Positions 25,732 through 33,875 of a stretch of DNA of 52,950 nucleotides are shown here, in pieces. Numbering within the stretch: the first letter of the stretch is position 1; each line of letters opens with the position of its first letter. Under the pieces are notes generated by a model. It saw nothing but the letters and a program-made list of their open reading frames with translations, ran no database searches and was not told the DNA's origin. The position numbers and the translations under genes are program-made. Source of the DNA: Methanosaeta sp. PtaB.Bin039 (lineage in GTDB: Archaea; Halobacteriota; Methanosarcinia; Methanotrichales; Methanotrichaceae); the NCBI GenBank assembly GCA_002067795.1, contig MVQI01000017.1, positions 1-52,950 of the forward strand, given 5' to 3'.

Positions 25732-25858
25732 CACCAGCTTTTGCTGCCTTCATCCCCGGAAAAAGTCGCCTGTTCTCCAGTCTACTGGCGAGGCCGATGG
25801 ATATGCCCTTCATCGGTTTTGGCAAACGCCAATCTCGCTTGCCAGGGTCTGCATATCC
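25711..25858 (+). mobile_element. Right end of the decayed IS605-type element
   Basis: GCCCGCCAATTTATTGGCGGG (about 25712-25732) is a hairpin directly followed by AGTAGTCAC; the edge element has the same arrangement with its own stem sequence. Further on, GGATATGC (25799-25806) and GCATATCC (25851-25858) form inverted arms also found at 52559-52608. In related elements this region encodes the guide (omega) RNA and ends at the transposition hairpin. Confidence 0.7.
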
Positions 25859-25899
25859 TGATCGTCAGTAAGAAATAGAAATGCAGGTAAGATTGAACC

Positions 25900-26166
25900 A
25901 TGAGATCGCCAATCCGGCTCAATATCATGACCAAGATGGCGCTGCTGACCTCCATCTGCCTTGTGACGCAGGGCTACATCTTCACACATGTCCTGGGGGT
26001 AAACCCAGGAGTTCTGATCACCATATCCCCGCTTCTCCTTTACCTGGCATTTTTTCTGGTCGCTGCTGCCAGGGGGGTATATGGTCGCCCTGGCTACTGG
26101 GCTGGGGCCATCGTTGCCCTGACTGCAGTTAACATATCGCTCTATGCTGTGGCACCTTCCCTATGA
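25900..26166 (+). CDS. Small membrane protein of unknown function
   Basis: I do not recognise the family. The 88 residues contain about three hydrophobic spans (KMALLTSICLVTQGYIFTHVLG; VLITISPLLLYLAFFLVAAA; GAIVALTAVNISLYAVA) with positively charged loops. The stop overlaps the ATG of the TPR gene (ATGA), so the two are coupled, and the pair may place a TPR scaffold at the membrane (inference). Confidence 0.6.
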   Translation: MRSPIRLNIMTKMALLTSICLVTQGYIFTHVLGVNPGVLITISPLLLYLAFFLVAAARGVYGRPGYWAGAIVALTAVNISLYAVAPSL

Positions 26167-28196
26167 GATCGTCGGACGGCGATCTCTATCCAGGACCTGG
26201 AGATACGCATCTCGATATTGTCCTGGCTTGTGCGCGTGTATCAGCAGACAGGGGATGTACGAAGGTGGCGAAGCTGGCAGATGAACTGAAGAGGTCTATA
26301 GATCTCTATCGGCGCATCCTAGCCCTGGACATGGATCAGCAGCAGCGAAGCGAGAAGCTCCGTCGGCTGGCGGAGGTCTATCTTAAACTCTCCTGCTGCC
26401 AGGACCGCGAGGACAACCTTTGTCAGGCTCTCGCATCTTTCCGGCAGGCATGGGATCTGGCCAGTCCCCGTGACTGCCACCACCGCCGGGCAGACATATC
26501 TCAGGGGATTGGCACAGTCCTGGCTGCATTGTGGGATATCACCGGCGAGAGGGAGCGCGCTCGCCAGGCGATCCTGGCATATCAGCAAGCACGGGAGATA
26601 TTCTTCGATGAGCAGCACTGGCCGTCCTTTCTGCAGGTTCAGATCAAGCGTGGCGCGCTCATCCGCCACCTTGCTCGAAAAGAGGGAGATCCTGCGATGG
26701 CCTCAGAAGCTGCCCTATCGATTTGGCAGACCATGAAGATGGTCCCGGACTTGGGACGGCAAGAGCGAGCCCTCCTTCACGTGCATCTCGGAAATGCCTG
26801 CCTCAATCTTGCAGAGATGGATGCGTCAATGGTTGATCGCTCCATCTTGGAGGGCTTTGAGACAGCCGGATTCATCCGGATCTCCGACTGCGAAGATGAG
26901 TTCCCAAATAGGACCAAAAGCTGTCTTCTGCTATTCAGCGTCTCATGCTACCAGCAGGCGATCGAGCTATCTCAGGGCACAGGTCCGGCCAGCATCGCCG
27001 CTCTAACCAATATGGGCGCAGCTTACCTGGCACTGGGGACTGACCACCCGGGCTGGGAGCAGGCCAGTTCCTTTGGTTGGCAGGCGGTTCAAGCCAGCCG
27101 GGAGTCACTGTTGCTTTCCGGTCCTGGGCCTGAGCAGGCGGCTGCCCTGATCAACCTTGGGCGCGCCTACCGTCTCCTGGCTGGAAGGCAGAGCCCTGAC
27201 CCGGTCATGGCAGCCGAGGCTGTGGAGGCCCACCGCCAGGCAGCCGATATGCCGGGACGTCATCGCCTGGCCTCTCTCGCAAATCTGGGGATCAGCTACA
27301 GGACTCTCGCAGAAGCGGAAGATGCGCTTGAAAAGGAGCATCTGCATATGGCCGTTCTCTCATGGGAGACGGCTCTGCGGGAAGAGGCGGATCCGGAGGA
27401 GCGCGTGGATATGCTGGCAGATCTCTGCTCGGTTCACCTCCATCTGTCATCCCTGGAGGAGAGAGATGACCATCTGGCGCAGGCTGTATCTTTCGGCCGC
27501 TCTGCCAAAAGCCTCGAAGGTTCCGTCCGATCCCAGCATAGGCGAGCTGGTGTCCTGGCAGATCTCTGCATGGCTTTATCCATGCAGGCTGCGTCGGACC
27601 ATCAATCCCGTCCGCTTCTGGAGGAGGCTTACCGCGCAGGCAGAGAGGCCCTCGATATCATCCCGCCCACCAGATCTTCGGAGCGTGCCGTGGTATGCCG
27701 CATCATGCTTCCGCTGTGCCAGGCATTGGCCGACCTCACCTCCGGCACACAGCGGACGTCCTTCTGGCAGGAGGCGGTTGATGCAGGCAGAGAGGCGCTG
27801 GCACAAGATGCGGATTTGGGCGTTGATGCCGCCCTCCTTCAGAAGTCCATGGCCGACGCCCTGATCGGGCTTTACCTGAGCCAGCAAGGGCCCTCTGATC
27901 TGCTCTTGGAGGCGGTATCCTGCTGCCAGATGGCACTTATGAACTGCTCTTCATCGGATCACCCATGGGAGATGGGCGCTGTATTGAAGGCGCTGGGATT
28001 TGCCCAGGCGTCACTGGGGGCTGTCGGCCACCCAGGGCGGTACAGGCTGGCCCTCAAGGCCTACAAGAGGGCTCTGCGAATATACCTGCAGCAAGAGCCT
28101 CATGACCGTGCCAGGTCCAGGTCAATGGCAGATAGCTGCCTCTCAGCAATACGGTGCTGTCGAGCTGGAATGAGGGGGGAGAAGGACCGGTCTTAG
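26163..28196 (+). CDS. Large TPR-like repeat protein
   Basis: A 677-residue, almost wholly helical, soluble protein. Repeated motifs of the TPR type are visible throughout: AILAYQQAREIF, NMGAAYLALGTDHPG, NLGRAYRLLAGRQSPDPVMA, ANLGISYRTLAEAEDAL, AYRAGREALDIIPP and ALKAYKRALRIYLQQ. No enzymatic domain is seen, so it is probably a protein-protein scaffold. The long array recalls the helical repeat regions of CHAT- or kinase-linked proteins, but no effector is attached. It overlaps the preceding small membrane gene and is followed after 2 bases by the DUF6125-like gene, making a three-gene unit. Confidence 0.75.
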   Translation: MRSSDGDLYPGPGDTHLDIVLACARVSADRGCTKVAKLADELKRSIDLYRRILALDMDQQQRSEKLRRLAEVYLKLSCCQDREDNLCQALASFRQAWDLASPRDCHHRRADISQGIGTVLAALWDITGERERARQAILAYQQAREIFFDEQHWPSFLQVQIKRGALIRHLARKEGDPAMASEAALSIWQTMKMVPDLGRQERALLHVHLGNACLNLAEMDASMVDRSILEGFETAGFIRISDCEDEFPNRTKSCLLLFSVSCYQQAIELSQGTGPASIAALTNMGAAYLALGTDHPGWEQASSFGWQAVQASRESLLLSGPGPEQAAALINLGRAYRLLAGRQSPDPVMAAEAVEAHRQAADMPGRHRLASLANLGISYRTLAEAEDALEKEHLHMAVLSWETALREEADPEERVDMLADLCSVHLHLSSLEERDDHLAQAVSFGRSAKSLEGSVRSQHRRAGVLADLCMALSMQAASDHQSRPLLEEAYRAGREALDIIPPTRSSERAVVCRIMLPLCQALADLTSGTQRTSFWQEAVDAGREALAQDADLGVDAALLQKSMADALIGLYLSQQGPSDLLLEAVSCCQMALMNCSSSDHPWEMGAVLKALGFAQASLGAVGHPGRYRLALKAYKRALRIYLQQEPHDRARSRSMADSCLSAIRCCRAGMRGEKDRS

Positions 28197-28198
28197 GC

Positions 28199-28813
28199 AT
28201 GGGTACGCAGACAGATGAGCATCATGAACAGGATACAATAGACGTGATTTGGGAGATAGAAGCGAAGATGTCAGAGAACACTGAGATTGGTGATGGGATC
28301 CCGGAGATGTCTGCAAAGCAGGCCAGGGACTATTTCCACCGTAGCTATACATCGGTTGACGGCCTATGGTTCATGAAGGTTGAGGAACGGTGGGGGTTTG
28401 AGGAAGCACTTGTGGTGGACCAGGAGGTGTGGAAGATCTTGCCCAAGATCCAGGCCCGTACGGTCAGATCCCTTCTGGGTCTGGGTGATGGCATGTCCAG
28501 CCTTCGGGCATGTCTGGGATCGAGGCTCCGTCTGGAGGGATTTGACTTTCAGATGGGTCTGGTGGATGCCAAAGATGGCGAGACTGTATTCGATCTTCTA
28601 ATAAGCATGTGCCCATGGCAAGAGCTGCTGCACAAATCTGGGCGGGGATGCCTGGGCCCGCAGATAGGTCCCCTCATATGCGGGACTGAGATGTCGGTAT
28701 GGGCAACGGAGTTCGGCGATATCGAGTGCCAGGCCCTCTCCAGGATATGCGGCGGCGATCGATATTGTCGACACCGTTTCGCAACGCGGGCTGGGCAGCC
28801 CCCGGCCCCATGA
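28199..28813 (+). CDS. DUF6125-like (V4R-like) cysteine-containing protein
   Basis: About 204 residues. The core reads YFHRSYTSVDGLWFMKVEERWGFEEAL, VWKILPKIQARTVRSLLGLGDG, CPWQELLHKSGR, GPLICGTEMSVWATEFG and ends RICGGDRYCRHRF. This matches an archaeal family annotated as DUF6125, sometimes likened to thiazoline-carboxylate hydrolase. The Cys pattern with a GGD..C end recalls V4R sensor domains; ligand or metal binding is likely but unproven. ATG 28199 lies 2 bases after the TPR stop; ATG 28268 (MSENTEIG) is an alternative. Third gene of the unit. Confidence 0.65.
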   Translation: MGTQTDEHHEQDTIDVIWEIEAKMSENTEIGDGIPEMSAKQARDYFHRSYTSVDGLWFMKVEERWGFEEALVVDQEVWKILPKIQARTVRSLLGLGDGMSSLRACLGSRLRLEGFDFQMGLVDAKDGETVFDLLISMCPWQELLHKSGRGCLGPQIGPLICGTEMSVWATEFGDIECQALSRICGGDRYCRHRFATRAGQPPAP

Positions 28814-28868
28814 TCCGAAAGGGCCTTGGGGGCGTTTCGTCCCATACCGTCGATATACCGTCGATATT

Positions 28869-30458
28869 TCAGCCTTTCTTCATTCCCCTGAAGCACAGGT
28901 CCAGGTGCCTCTCTGGCGGGGGCCGGGTGATCAGGCTGACCAGGACGGTCAGGACCAGGGATATTGGCAGGGCTATCAGCATCGGGTCAACAACTGGCCA
29001 GGGCATCTGGGTTATCAAGACGTCCCGGCCCAGAACCATCTTTGCTATGCCCAGCGGTGCAGACTCGGCCTTGTGCACGAAGAGGTACATGAAGACTGTG
29101 ACAAGGGTACCCCCGATCAGGCCGGCAGAGGCCCCTGCCCTGGTGGTCCGCCTCCAGAACAGTCCCAGGGTGTACATCGGCAGAAATGCCGCGGCACACA
29201 GTCCGAAGAATACCGCAGTCCCCCTGGCGATGACGTTTCCTGGCAGGTAGTAGCCAAGGATCACAGCCATTATCACGGCAGTGGAAACCCCTATTCTTGT
29301 CAGCAGTATGGACCGGCCTCCCTTCTGCCCGGTCAAAGTCTCGTAGATGTCCCGTCCGATTGCAGTTCCCTGGGTATGGAACTGAGAGGAGGATGTGGAC
29401 ATGGCCGCTGCCAGCAGGGTCAGCATGAATACGTAGATGAACCATTCCGGCATGGTCGCGTTGATATAGACTGGGATGATGCTGTCCACATTGCTCTCAA
29501 CTGCGGTCGCAATCATTCCTCTTGTGTTCAGGAAGAAGACGTTTGAGAGGGCGCCCACTGCAAAGGCCACGCCTGTCATCATGAGGATAAAGATGCCGCC
29601 TACCAGCACTCCTCTGTTAAGCTCACGGTTGGATTTGACGGTCATGAACCTGACCACCAGCTGTGGCATGGCCAGCACACCTATGCCTACACCCAGCACG
29701 ATCGTTGAGACCAGAGTCCACCACCATGGGCTTCCCAGTACAGGCATGCTGGTCCATCCGGTATGTCCCATTGCAGCCAGGTCGGCCGGCACAAGGGGGG
29801 CCATGTTCGTAAGTGCTTGATGGGCCAATGTTACCCCGCCCAGACGGCTGTACGTCTCAAAGAGCAGAACTGCCATGCCGAGGAACATGATGGTTCCCTG
29901 CATTGCGTCTGTATACATTACGCCCCTCAGGCCTCCCCAGATGACATAGGCGGCGATGATCACCGAGTAGACCAGGAGGGCAAGGTCGAAATTGATGGCC
30001 AGTGTGGTCTCCAGGAATCTGGCGGCTCCTATCAGTACCACTGATGCGTAAAGGGGCATTCCCAGGAAGATGACCAGCCCGCTGGCCACCTGGATGAACC
30101 GGCTCTCAAACCTCCTTCCAAGCAGCTCGGGAAACGTCATTGCATTCAGATTGTGCCCCATCTTGCGGGTGGCTTTCCCGTAGATCACGAAGGCGATGAA
30201 TATCCCAACGAAGATGTTAAGAAATGTCAGCCAGAGCAGACCCATCCCGAACTTGGCGGCAGTGCCCCCAAAACCCACTATGGCCGATGTGCTGATGAAT
30301 GTGGCACCATAGCTCATTGCCATGATGTAGGGGTGGGTCTTCCTGCCTGCCACCATGTATCCTTCGGAATCCTTGGTGGCTTTCCAGCCCCGATAGCCCA
30401 GGTAGAGCGTGGCCAGCAGGTAAACCAGTATGACCAGGTTCAATATCATCAGGTCCAT
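28869..30458 (-). CDS. Sodium:solute symporter (SSS family), candidate acetate transporter
   Basis: A 529-residue membrane protein with about 13 spans and the SSS hallmark features: YMVAGRKTHPYIMAMSYGATFISTSAIVGFGG near the N-terminus, GGLRGVMYTDAMQGTIMFLG in the core, and LAAAMSTSSSQFHTQGTAIGRDIYE for Na+ binding. It is nearest in form to the acetate and monocarboxylate (ActP-like) and pantothenate branches. In a cell living on acetate, import of acetate is a natural role (inference). GGGAGGGA just before the ATG is a strong ribosome site. Co-transcribed after the small gene at 30488-30676. Confidence 0.88.
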   Translation of the reverse strand: MDLMILNLVILVYLLATLYLGYRGWKATKDSEGYMVAGRKTHPYIMAMSYGATFISTSAIVGFGGTAAKFGMGLLWLTFLNIFVGIFIAFVIYGKATRKMGHNLNAMTFPELLGRRFESRFIQVASGLVIFLGMPLYASVVLIGAARFLETTLAINFDLALLVYSVIIAAYVIWGGLRGVMYTDAMQGTIMFLGMAVLLFETYSRLGGVTLAHQALTNMAPLVPADLAAMGHTGWTSMPVLGSPWWWTLVSTIVLGVGIGVLAMPQLVVRFMTVKSNRELNRGVLVGGIFILMMTGVAFAVGALSNVFFLNTRGMIATAVESNVDSIIPVYINATMPEWFIYVFMLTLLAAAMSTSSSQFHTQGTAIGRDIYETLTGQKGGRSILLTRIGVSTAVIMAVILGYYLPGNVIARGTAVFFGLCAAAFLPMYTLGLFWRRTTRAGASAGLIGGTLVTVFMYLFVHKAESAPLGIAKMVLGRDVLITQMPWPVVDPMLIALPISLVLTVLVSLITRPPPERHLDLCFRGMKKG

Positions 30459-30487
30459 CTAATCCCTCCCGTCCCTGCCGGAATCGT

Positions 30488-30676
30488 TCATAATCCCAGC
30501 TCCTCTGATTGCATCTTCTCCTCCTCCTCCTCCCAGGCCTCCTCCTCAGCGATCTCCTGTACCTCTGCTTCTTCGCCACGGTTCCAGTTTATCAGCCCGT
30601 AGACTACGCATAATATCATGCTCAGAATGCAGAGGATGTAGACGCCCCAGATCAGCGGATCATCTATGCCCAGCAT
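30488..30676 (-). CDS. Symporter small accessory protein
   Basis: A 62-residue protein with one transmembrane helix (DPLIWGVYILCILSMILCVVYGLINW), outside-in topology, and a very acidic Glu-rich cytoplasmic tail (EEEAWEEEEEK). Such single-span partners lie just before SSS transporters in methanogens and are thought to assist the symporter. AAGGAGGGC upstream is a strong ribosome site. The gap to the symporter start is about 30 bases. A minus-strand AT-rich stretch at about 30800-30835 (GTTAATATGTATC) is the likely promoter. Confidence 0.75.
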   Translation of the reverse strand: MLGIDDPLIWGVYILCILSMILCVVYGLINWNRGEEAEVQEIAEEEAWEEEEEKMQSEELGL

Positions 30677-31011
30677 CTTCTAAAGCCCTCCTTTCACATT
30701 GACCTTTCAGATGCCCGTGGGGGACCAGCTCCTCCGGATTTGTCCTGGGGGATCAAGTCCGTGGCCGCAGGCAATACTGCCTCCTCCTTCTTTTAATGCT
30801 AAATGACAACATGATACATATTAACATTTGATAAAGCTAACGGTCTTATGTGATGCGTCGGTGTGGCTGCGATAGCATCAACCTGCACGAATCAGCCAGC
30901 AAGACTCCTCTTTCAAGGTCTTTTCTGCTCCGCTAAAGAAAGGACCGGCCGGAGCTTCTCAGGTCTGTGCCTGCGATCAGCCGAAAATCCCCATCGGCTC
31001 TCCAAAGCAGC
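30677..31011 (-). promoter_or_regulatory. Upstream region of the symporter pair
   Basis: No gene. AT-rich sequence at about 30795-30835 contains minus-strand TATA-like elements (GTTAATATG), leaving a leader of roughly 120 bases. AGCCGA and TCGGCT (about 30980-31000) can pair across a short loop just past the thioredoxin stop and may end that transcript. Confidence 0.4.
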
Positions 31012-31413
31012 CTAGACGTATGCCATATCGTAGTTGATCAGGCTGGACCTCTCGGCGCAAGAAGGGCCATGGTCCAACGCATCCTTTATCAGCCGCTTGA
31101 GTATGGCTGGATGAACCTCCCCGACCAGTTCCTGCACAGGACGGCCACTGCAGAAGAACTTGAATGTGGGCGTGGATATGATCCCATAACGGTTGGTGGT
31201 ATACGCATTATCCAGCACGTTTATCTGGGCAAAGCGGATCTTTCCATGAAACACGTCTGCCAGCTCCCGGAAATGTGGCTGCATAGCCCTGCAGTGAGGA
31301 CAGGTCGGGCTATAGAACATCACGACCACCGGGGATTCGGATCTCTCCACCAGGCTTTCCCAGGTGCTGTCATCTATCTGCTGAACCCGCAATTCGGCCT
31401 TTATCTCTTTCAT
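31012..31413 (-). CDS. Thioredoxin-fold protein with CPHC active site
   Basis: A 133-residue thioredoxin-like protein. VVVMFYSPTCPHCRAMQPHF carries a CPHC redox centre (DsbA/glutaredoxin-like dipeptide instead of CGPC), and GIISTPTFKFFCSGRPV has the cis-Pro loop TPT. The C-terminal 20 residues (CAERSSLINYDMAYV) extend beyond the fold. No signal peptide, so it is cytoplasmic. Minus-strand TATA-like GGATAAATC (31445-31453) would give an almost leaderless mRNA. Redox partner unknown. Confidence 0.85.
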   Translation of the reverse strand: MKEIKAELRVQQIDDSTWESLVERSESPVVVMFYSPTCPHCRAMQPHFRELADVFHGKIRFAQINVLDNAYTTNRYGIISTPTFKFFCSGRPVQELVGEVHPAILKRLIKDALDHGPSCAERSSLINYDMAYV

Positions 31414-31831
31414 GATTGCTCAGTTCAATACTGATTTATCATGTGATTTATCCTTTCCGACGCCGCAATCGGTCTACATCGGTGCGAGGGGATGGGCGAT
31501 TCCTCCCGGGAGGCCGGACGGGAGATGGTGCACTGAAGCTCTGCGGCAGTGACTAATCGGCGTCCCTCGCTTCTCAGCAGTTCTATAGCTTCTCAGCAGG
31601 GTTCTAAAAAGCTGGGCGATGGTCCTTTCCAGACCCTTGTAGCCTCCGGCGACTGCCGCAAGACTCAGGCGCCTACCGCAAGAGCCCCTCTCAATAAGAT
31701 CTATATACTGGGTGATGGTGGCGGGGTGTGGAGGCCCCATTGTCCGGCTGACAAGACGGGGCAGCGATGAACGGGCTGAGCTTGGTAAACGTGTGGTCAT
31801 ATATGATCCATCAAGGACGATGCGGCTCTAG
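31414..31831. other. Gene-free stretch holding the structured-RNA candidate
   Basis: No protein gene is supported; open frames here give unlikely products. It contains the foldable segment at 31486-31690 and a TATA-like CTATATACT at 31701-31709 that could drive the transporter gene at 31832. Confidence 0.5.
31486..31690. ncRNA. Candidate structured RNA, about 205 nt
   Basis: Nested long-range pairing: GAGGGG (31486-31491) with CCCCTC (31685-31690) closes the segment, and TGCGGCAGT (31542-31550) pairs perfectly with ACTGCCGCA (31652-31660) inside it. Local hairpins are CCTCCCGGGAGG (31502-31513) and GGTC/GACC (31621-31635). GCTTCTCAGCAG occurs twice (31569-31580 and 31588-31599). Its strand is unclear: GATTTATCC (31445-31453) could be a plus promoter, AGTATATAG (31709-31701) a minus one. 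I could not match it to RNase P, SRP RNA or a known riboswitch. Confidence 0.35.
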
Positions 31832-33085
31832 ATGACATCTCTCGGCATGCCCTTATCGGTTCTGGTTCTTCTTGCGGTCCTGATCATGGTCGTCTGCCGC
31901 CAGGTGGCCGGGGTCAAGGTGAAGATCTGGCAGATCATGACCGCGGGTGCCATTGTCGTCCTGATATCCGGCGATATAAGCCTGCAGGATGCGGCCGCAG
32001 CAATAAATATCGATGTCATGCTATTCCTTTTGGGCATGTTCATCGTGGGTGAGGCCCTTCATATGTCCGGCTACCTCTTCTACCTGTCTCACCGTCTATT
32101 TCGGCACGCCCGCAGTTCGGATCAGCTCGTACTGTTGATCCTGTTCGGGATGGGCGGTCTCTCAGCGTTGCTGATGAACGATACCCTGGCCATAATCGGG
32201 ACTCCCCTGGTGCTATTTTTGGCCAGGGTCCACGCGCTCTCACCCCAGCTCCTGCTTCTGGCCCTGGCCTTTGGGGTGACGACCGGAAGCCTTGCAAGCC
32301 CAATAGGAAATCCACAAAACCTGCTCATAGCGCTGGATGGCGGTTTATCGAATCCATTCGCCGACTTCCTGAGCTATCTGCTGCTGCCAACAGCCCTGAA
32401 CCTCGTGCTGGCCTATCTGGTTCTGCGGATATTCTACCACGATCAGTTCGGCCGCTCCCGGCTAACCCATGTCCACCCTGATATAGCAGATCCGCATCTT
32501 GCCCGCATCGCCGCCCTCTCATTCGGGCTGGTGCTGATACTTGTCCTGGTCAAGGTGGCGGCTGTCTGCCTTGGGGTGGGCGAGGAGTTCAGGCTTACCT
32601 ATGTCGCGCTCCTCTCCGCCCTGCCGGTACTGGCAGCCAGCCGCCGCAGATGGGAGGTTGTCCGCCGGGTGGACTGGGAGACCCTGATTTTCTTCGCCTC
32701 AATGTTCGTACTGATGGAGAGCGTCTGGGACTCAGGATTCCTCCAGTCGGGCCTTGATGCAGGCAATCTTGAGCTGACCTCCATTCCGGTGATACTGGCT
32801 GTCAGCGTCGTGGTCAGCCAGTTGGTATCAAACGTGCCATTCGTGGCCCTCTATCTGCCAATTCTGGATAGTCTGGGCACCTCGGTTGCCGAGATGGCTG
32901 CCCTTGCTGCTGGAAGCACAATCGCAGGAAACCTGTTCATCCTGGGAGCAGCCAGCAATGTGATAATAATCCAGAACGCTGAGAAGAGCGGTCATACCGT
33001 GACGTTCATGGAGTTCGCCAGGGTCGGAGTCCCTCTCACCATGGCAAACCTGGCGGTTTACTGGGCTTTTCTGGTCTGGCTATAA
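31832..33085 (+). CDS. ArsB/CitM (ion transporter superfamily) permease
   Basis: A 417-residue protein with about 11 hydrophobic spans in two similar halves, the layout of the IT superfamily (ArsB, NhaD, DASS and citrate transporters). The helix-breaking signatures are GLSALLMNDTLAIIGTPLVL in the first half and VVSQLVSNVPFVALYLPIL in the second, with GSLASPIGNPQNLLI and AGNLFILGAASNVIIIQNAEK (the usual SPIGNPQN/GAASN motif). The substrate (anion, arsenite or Na+/H+) cannot be fixed. ATG 31832 follows TATA-like CTATATACT at 31701-31709. Confidence 0.85.
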   Translation: MTSLGMPLSVLVLLAVLIMVVCRQVAGVKVKIWQIMTAGAIVVLISGDISLQDAAAAINIDVMLFLLGMFIVGEALHMSGYLFYLSHRLFRHARSSDQLVLLILFGMGGLSALLMNDTLAIIGTPLVLFLARVHALSPQLLLLALAFGVTTGSLASPIGNPQNLLIALDGGLSNPFADFLSYLLLPTALNLVLAYLVLRIFYHDQFGRSRLTHVHPDIADPHLARIAALSFGLVLILVLVKVAAVCLGVGEEFRLTYVALLSALPVLAASRRRWEVVRRVDWETLIFFASMFVLMESVWDSGFLQSGLDAGNLELTSIPVILAVSVVVSQLVSNVPFVALYLPILDSLGTSVAEMAALAAGSTIAGNLFILGAASNVIIIQNAEKSGHTVTFMEFARVGVPLTMANLAVYWAFLVWL

Positions 33086-33185
33086 GCTGATTTTTGCGCC
33101 GGGACAAAGAAGCCCAGAGCTTTTCCGTTGAGCCTAATACAGGTGAGTGCCGCCAAGTTCGCAACCTATCCCAGCATTTCGGCAC

Positions 33186-33704
33186 CTATGATGATATCGT
33201 ATGAAGAAATAGCAATATGTTGCCCACAATATAAAGCAGGATCCCCAAGGCGCCAAGGGTCTTTCTCGGAGTGGAACGGGCGATGAATAAAATAACAAAC
33301 ATAATAAACAGCGGAACCAGAGATGCCAGAAGTATCCTGCGCAGAGGTACGAGGATGGTTTTCGCCATGCTATGGTAATAAACGAAGTAGTCCATTACGC
33401 TGGCATTATTGTTATATATCGCCTGATAAATCGCGATCGAGATAATCGCAGCTGTGATAATTAGAAATATCCATCGTTTCCATTTTGCATATAATTTAAC
33501 GATTTTAAGCGACCCGCTATACGCATTGGATATGCTAAGCTCCAGACGATCGTTCAGCTTATCGATTCTTTCCTTCATCACAAAATACTCAATAGCAAGG
33601 AATATGCCCGCAAAGAAGTTTGATATGATCCCGGCCTGTTCGAGACTCTTCTCATTTATGAGAGAAGAAATCCAGTGAAGATCGAATAATGGCACTATAT
33701 CCAC
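33186..33704 (-). CDS. AT-rich four-helix membrane protein, unknown
   Basis: I do not recognise the family. The 172 residues contain about four hydrophobic spans (IISNFFAGIFLAIEYFV, WIFLIITAAIISIAIYQAIY, ILLASLVPLFIMFVILFIA, LGILLYIVGNILLFL) with a charged loop (KERIDKLNDRLELS) between spans one and two. Its codons are strikingly AT-rich and Ile-rich compared with the GC-rich genes on both sides, which suggests acquisition from another source. It stands alone. Confidence 0.65.
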   Translation of the reverse strand: MDIVPLFDLHWISSLINEKSLEQAGIISNFFAGIFLAIEYFVMKERIDKLNDRLELSISNAYSGSLKIVKLYAKWKRWIFLIITAAIISIAIYQAIYNNNASVMDYFVYYHSMAKTILVPLRRILLASLVPLFIMFVILFIARSTPRKTLGALGILLYIVGNILLFLHTISS

Positions 33705-33875
33705 CTCAGAAAGCCTCTTGAAACAGCCGCTATAGTCCCGGATAAAGATTCATCTGAACTTTCTCAAATAGCCGGACAGTGTCTTAGACCATGGAGCGCT
33801 CGAATAGAGCCTCCATCAATAATATCATACTTCTGAATAAATACTTTCCCAGGACACTGCACTGCTCCACGGATC

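Noticed and set aside
31486-31690. Possible cobalamin riboswitch or RNase P RNA
   Set aside because: Only a loose likeness to the B12 box 3' part (GACTCAGGCGCCTACC) and no conserved RNase P core (GAGGAAAGTCC, ACAGAA) on either strand.
31474-31800. Minus-strand 108-codon frame upstream of the transporter
   Set aside because: Composition is not protein-like, and the DNA shows nested pairing better explained as a structured RNA.
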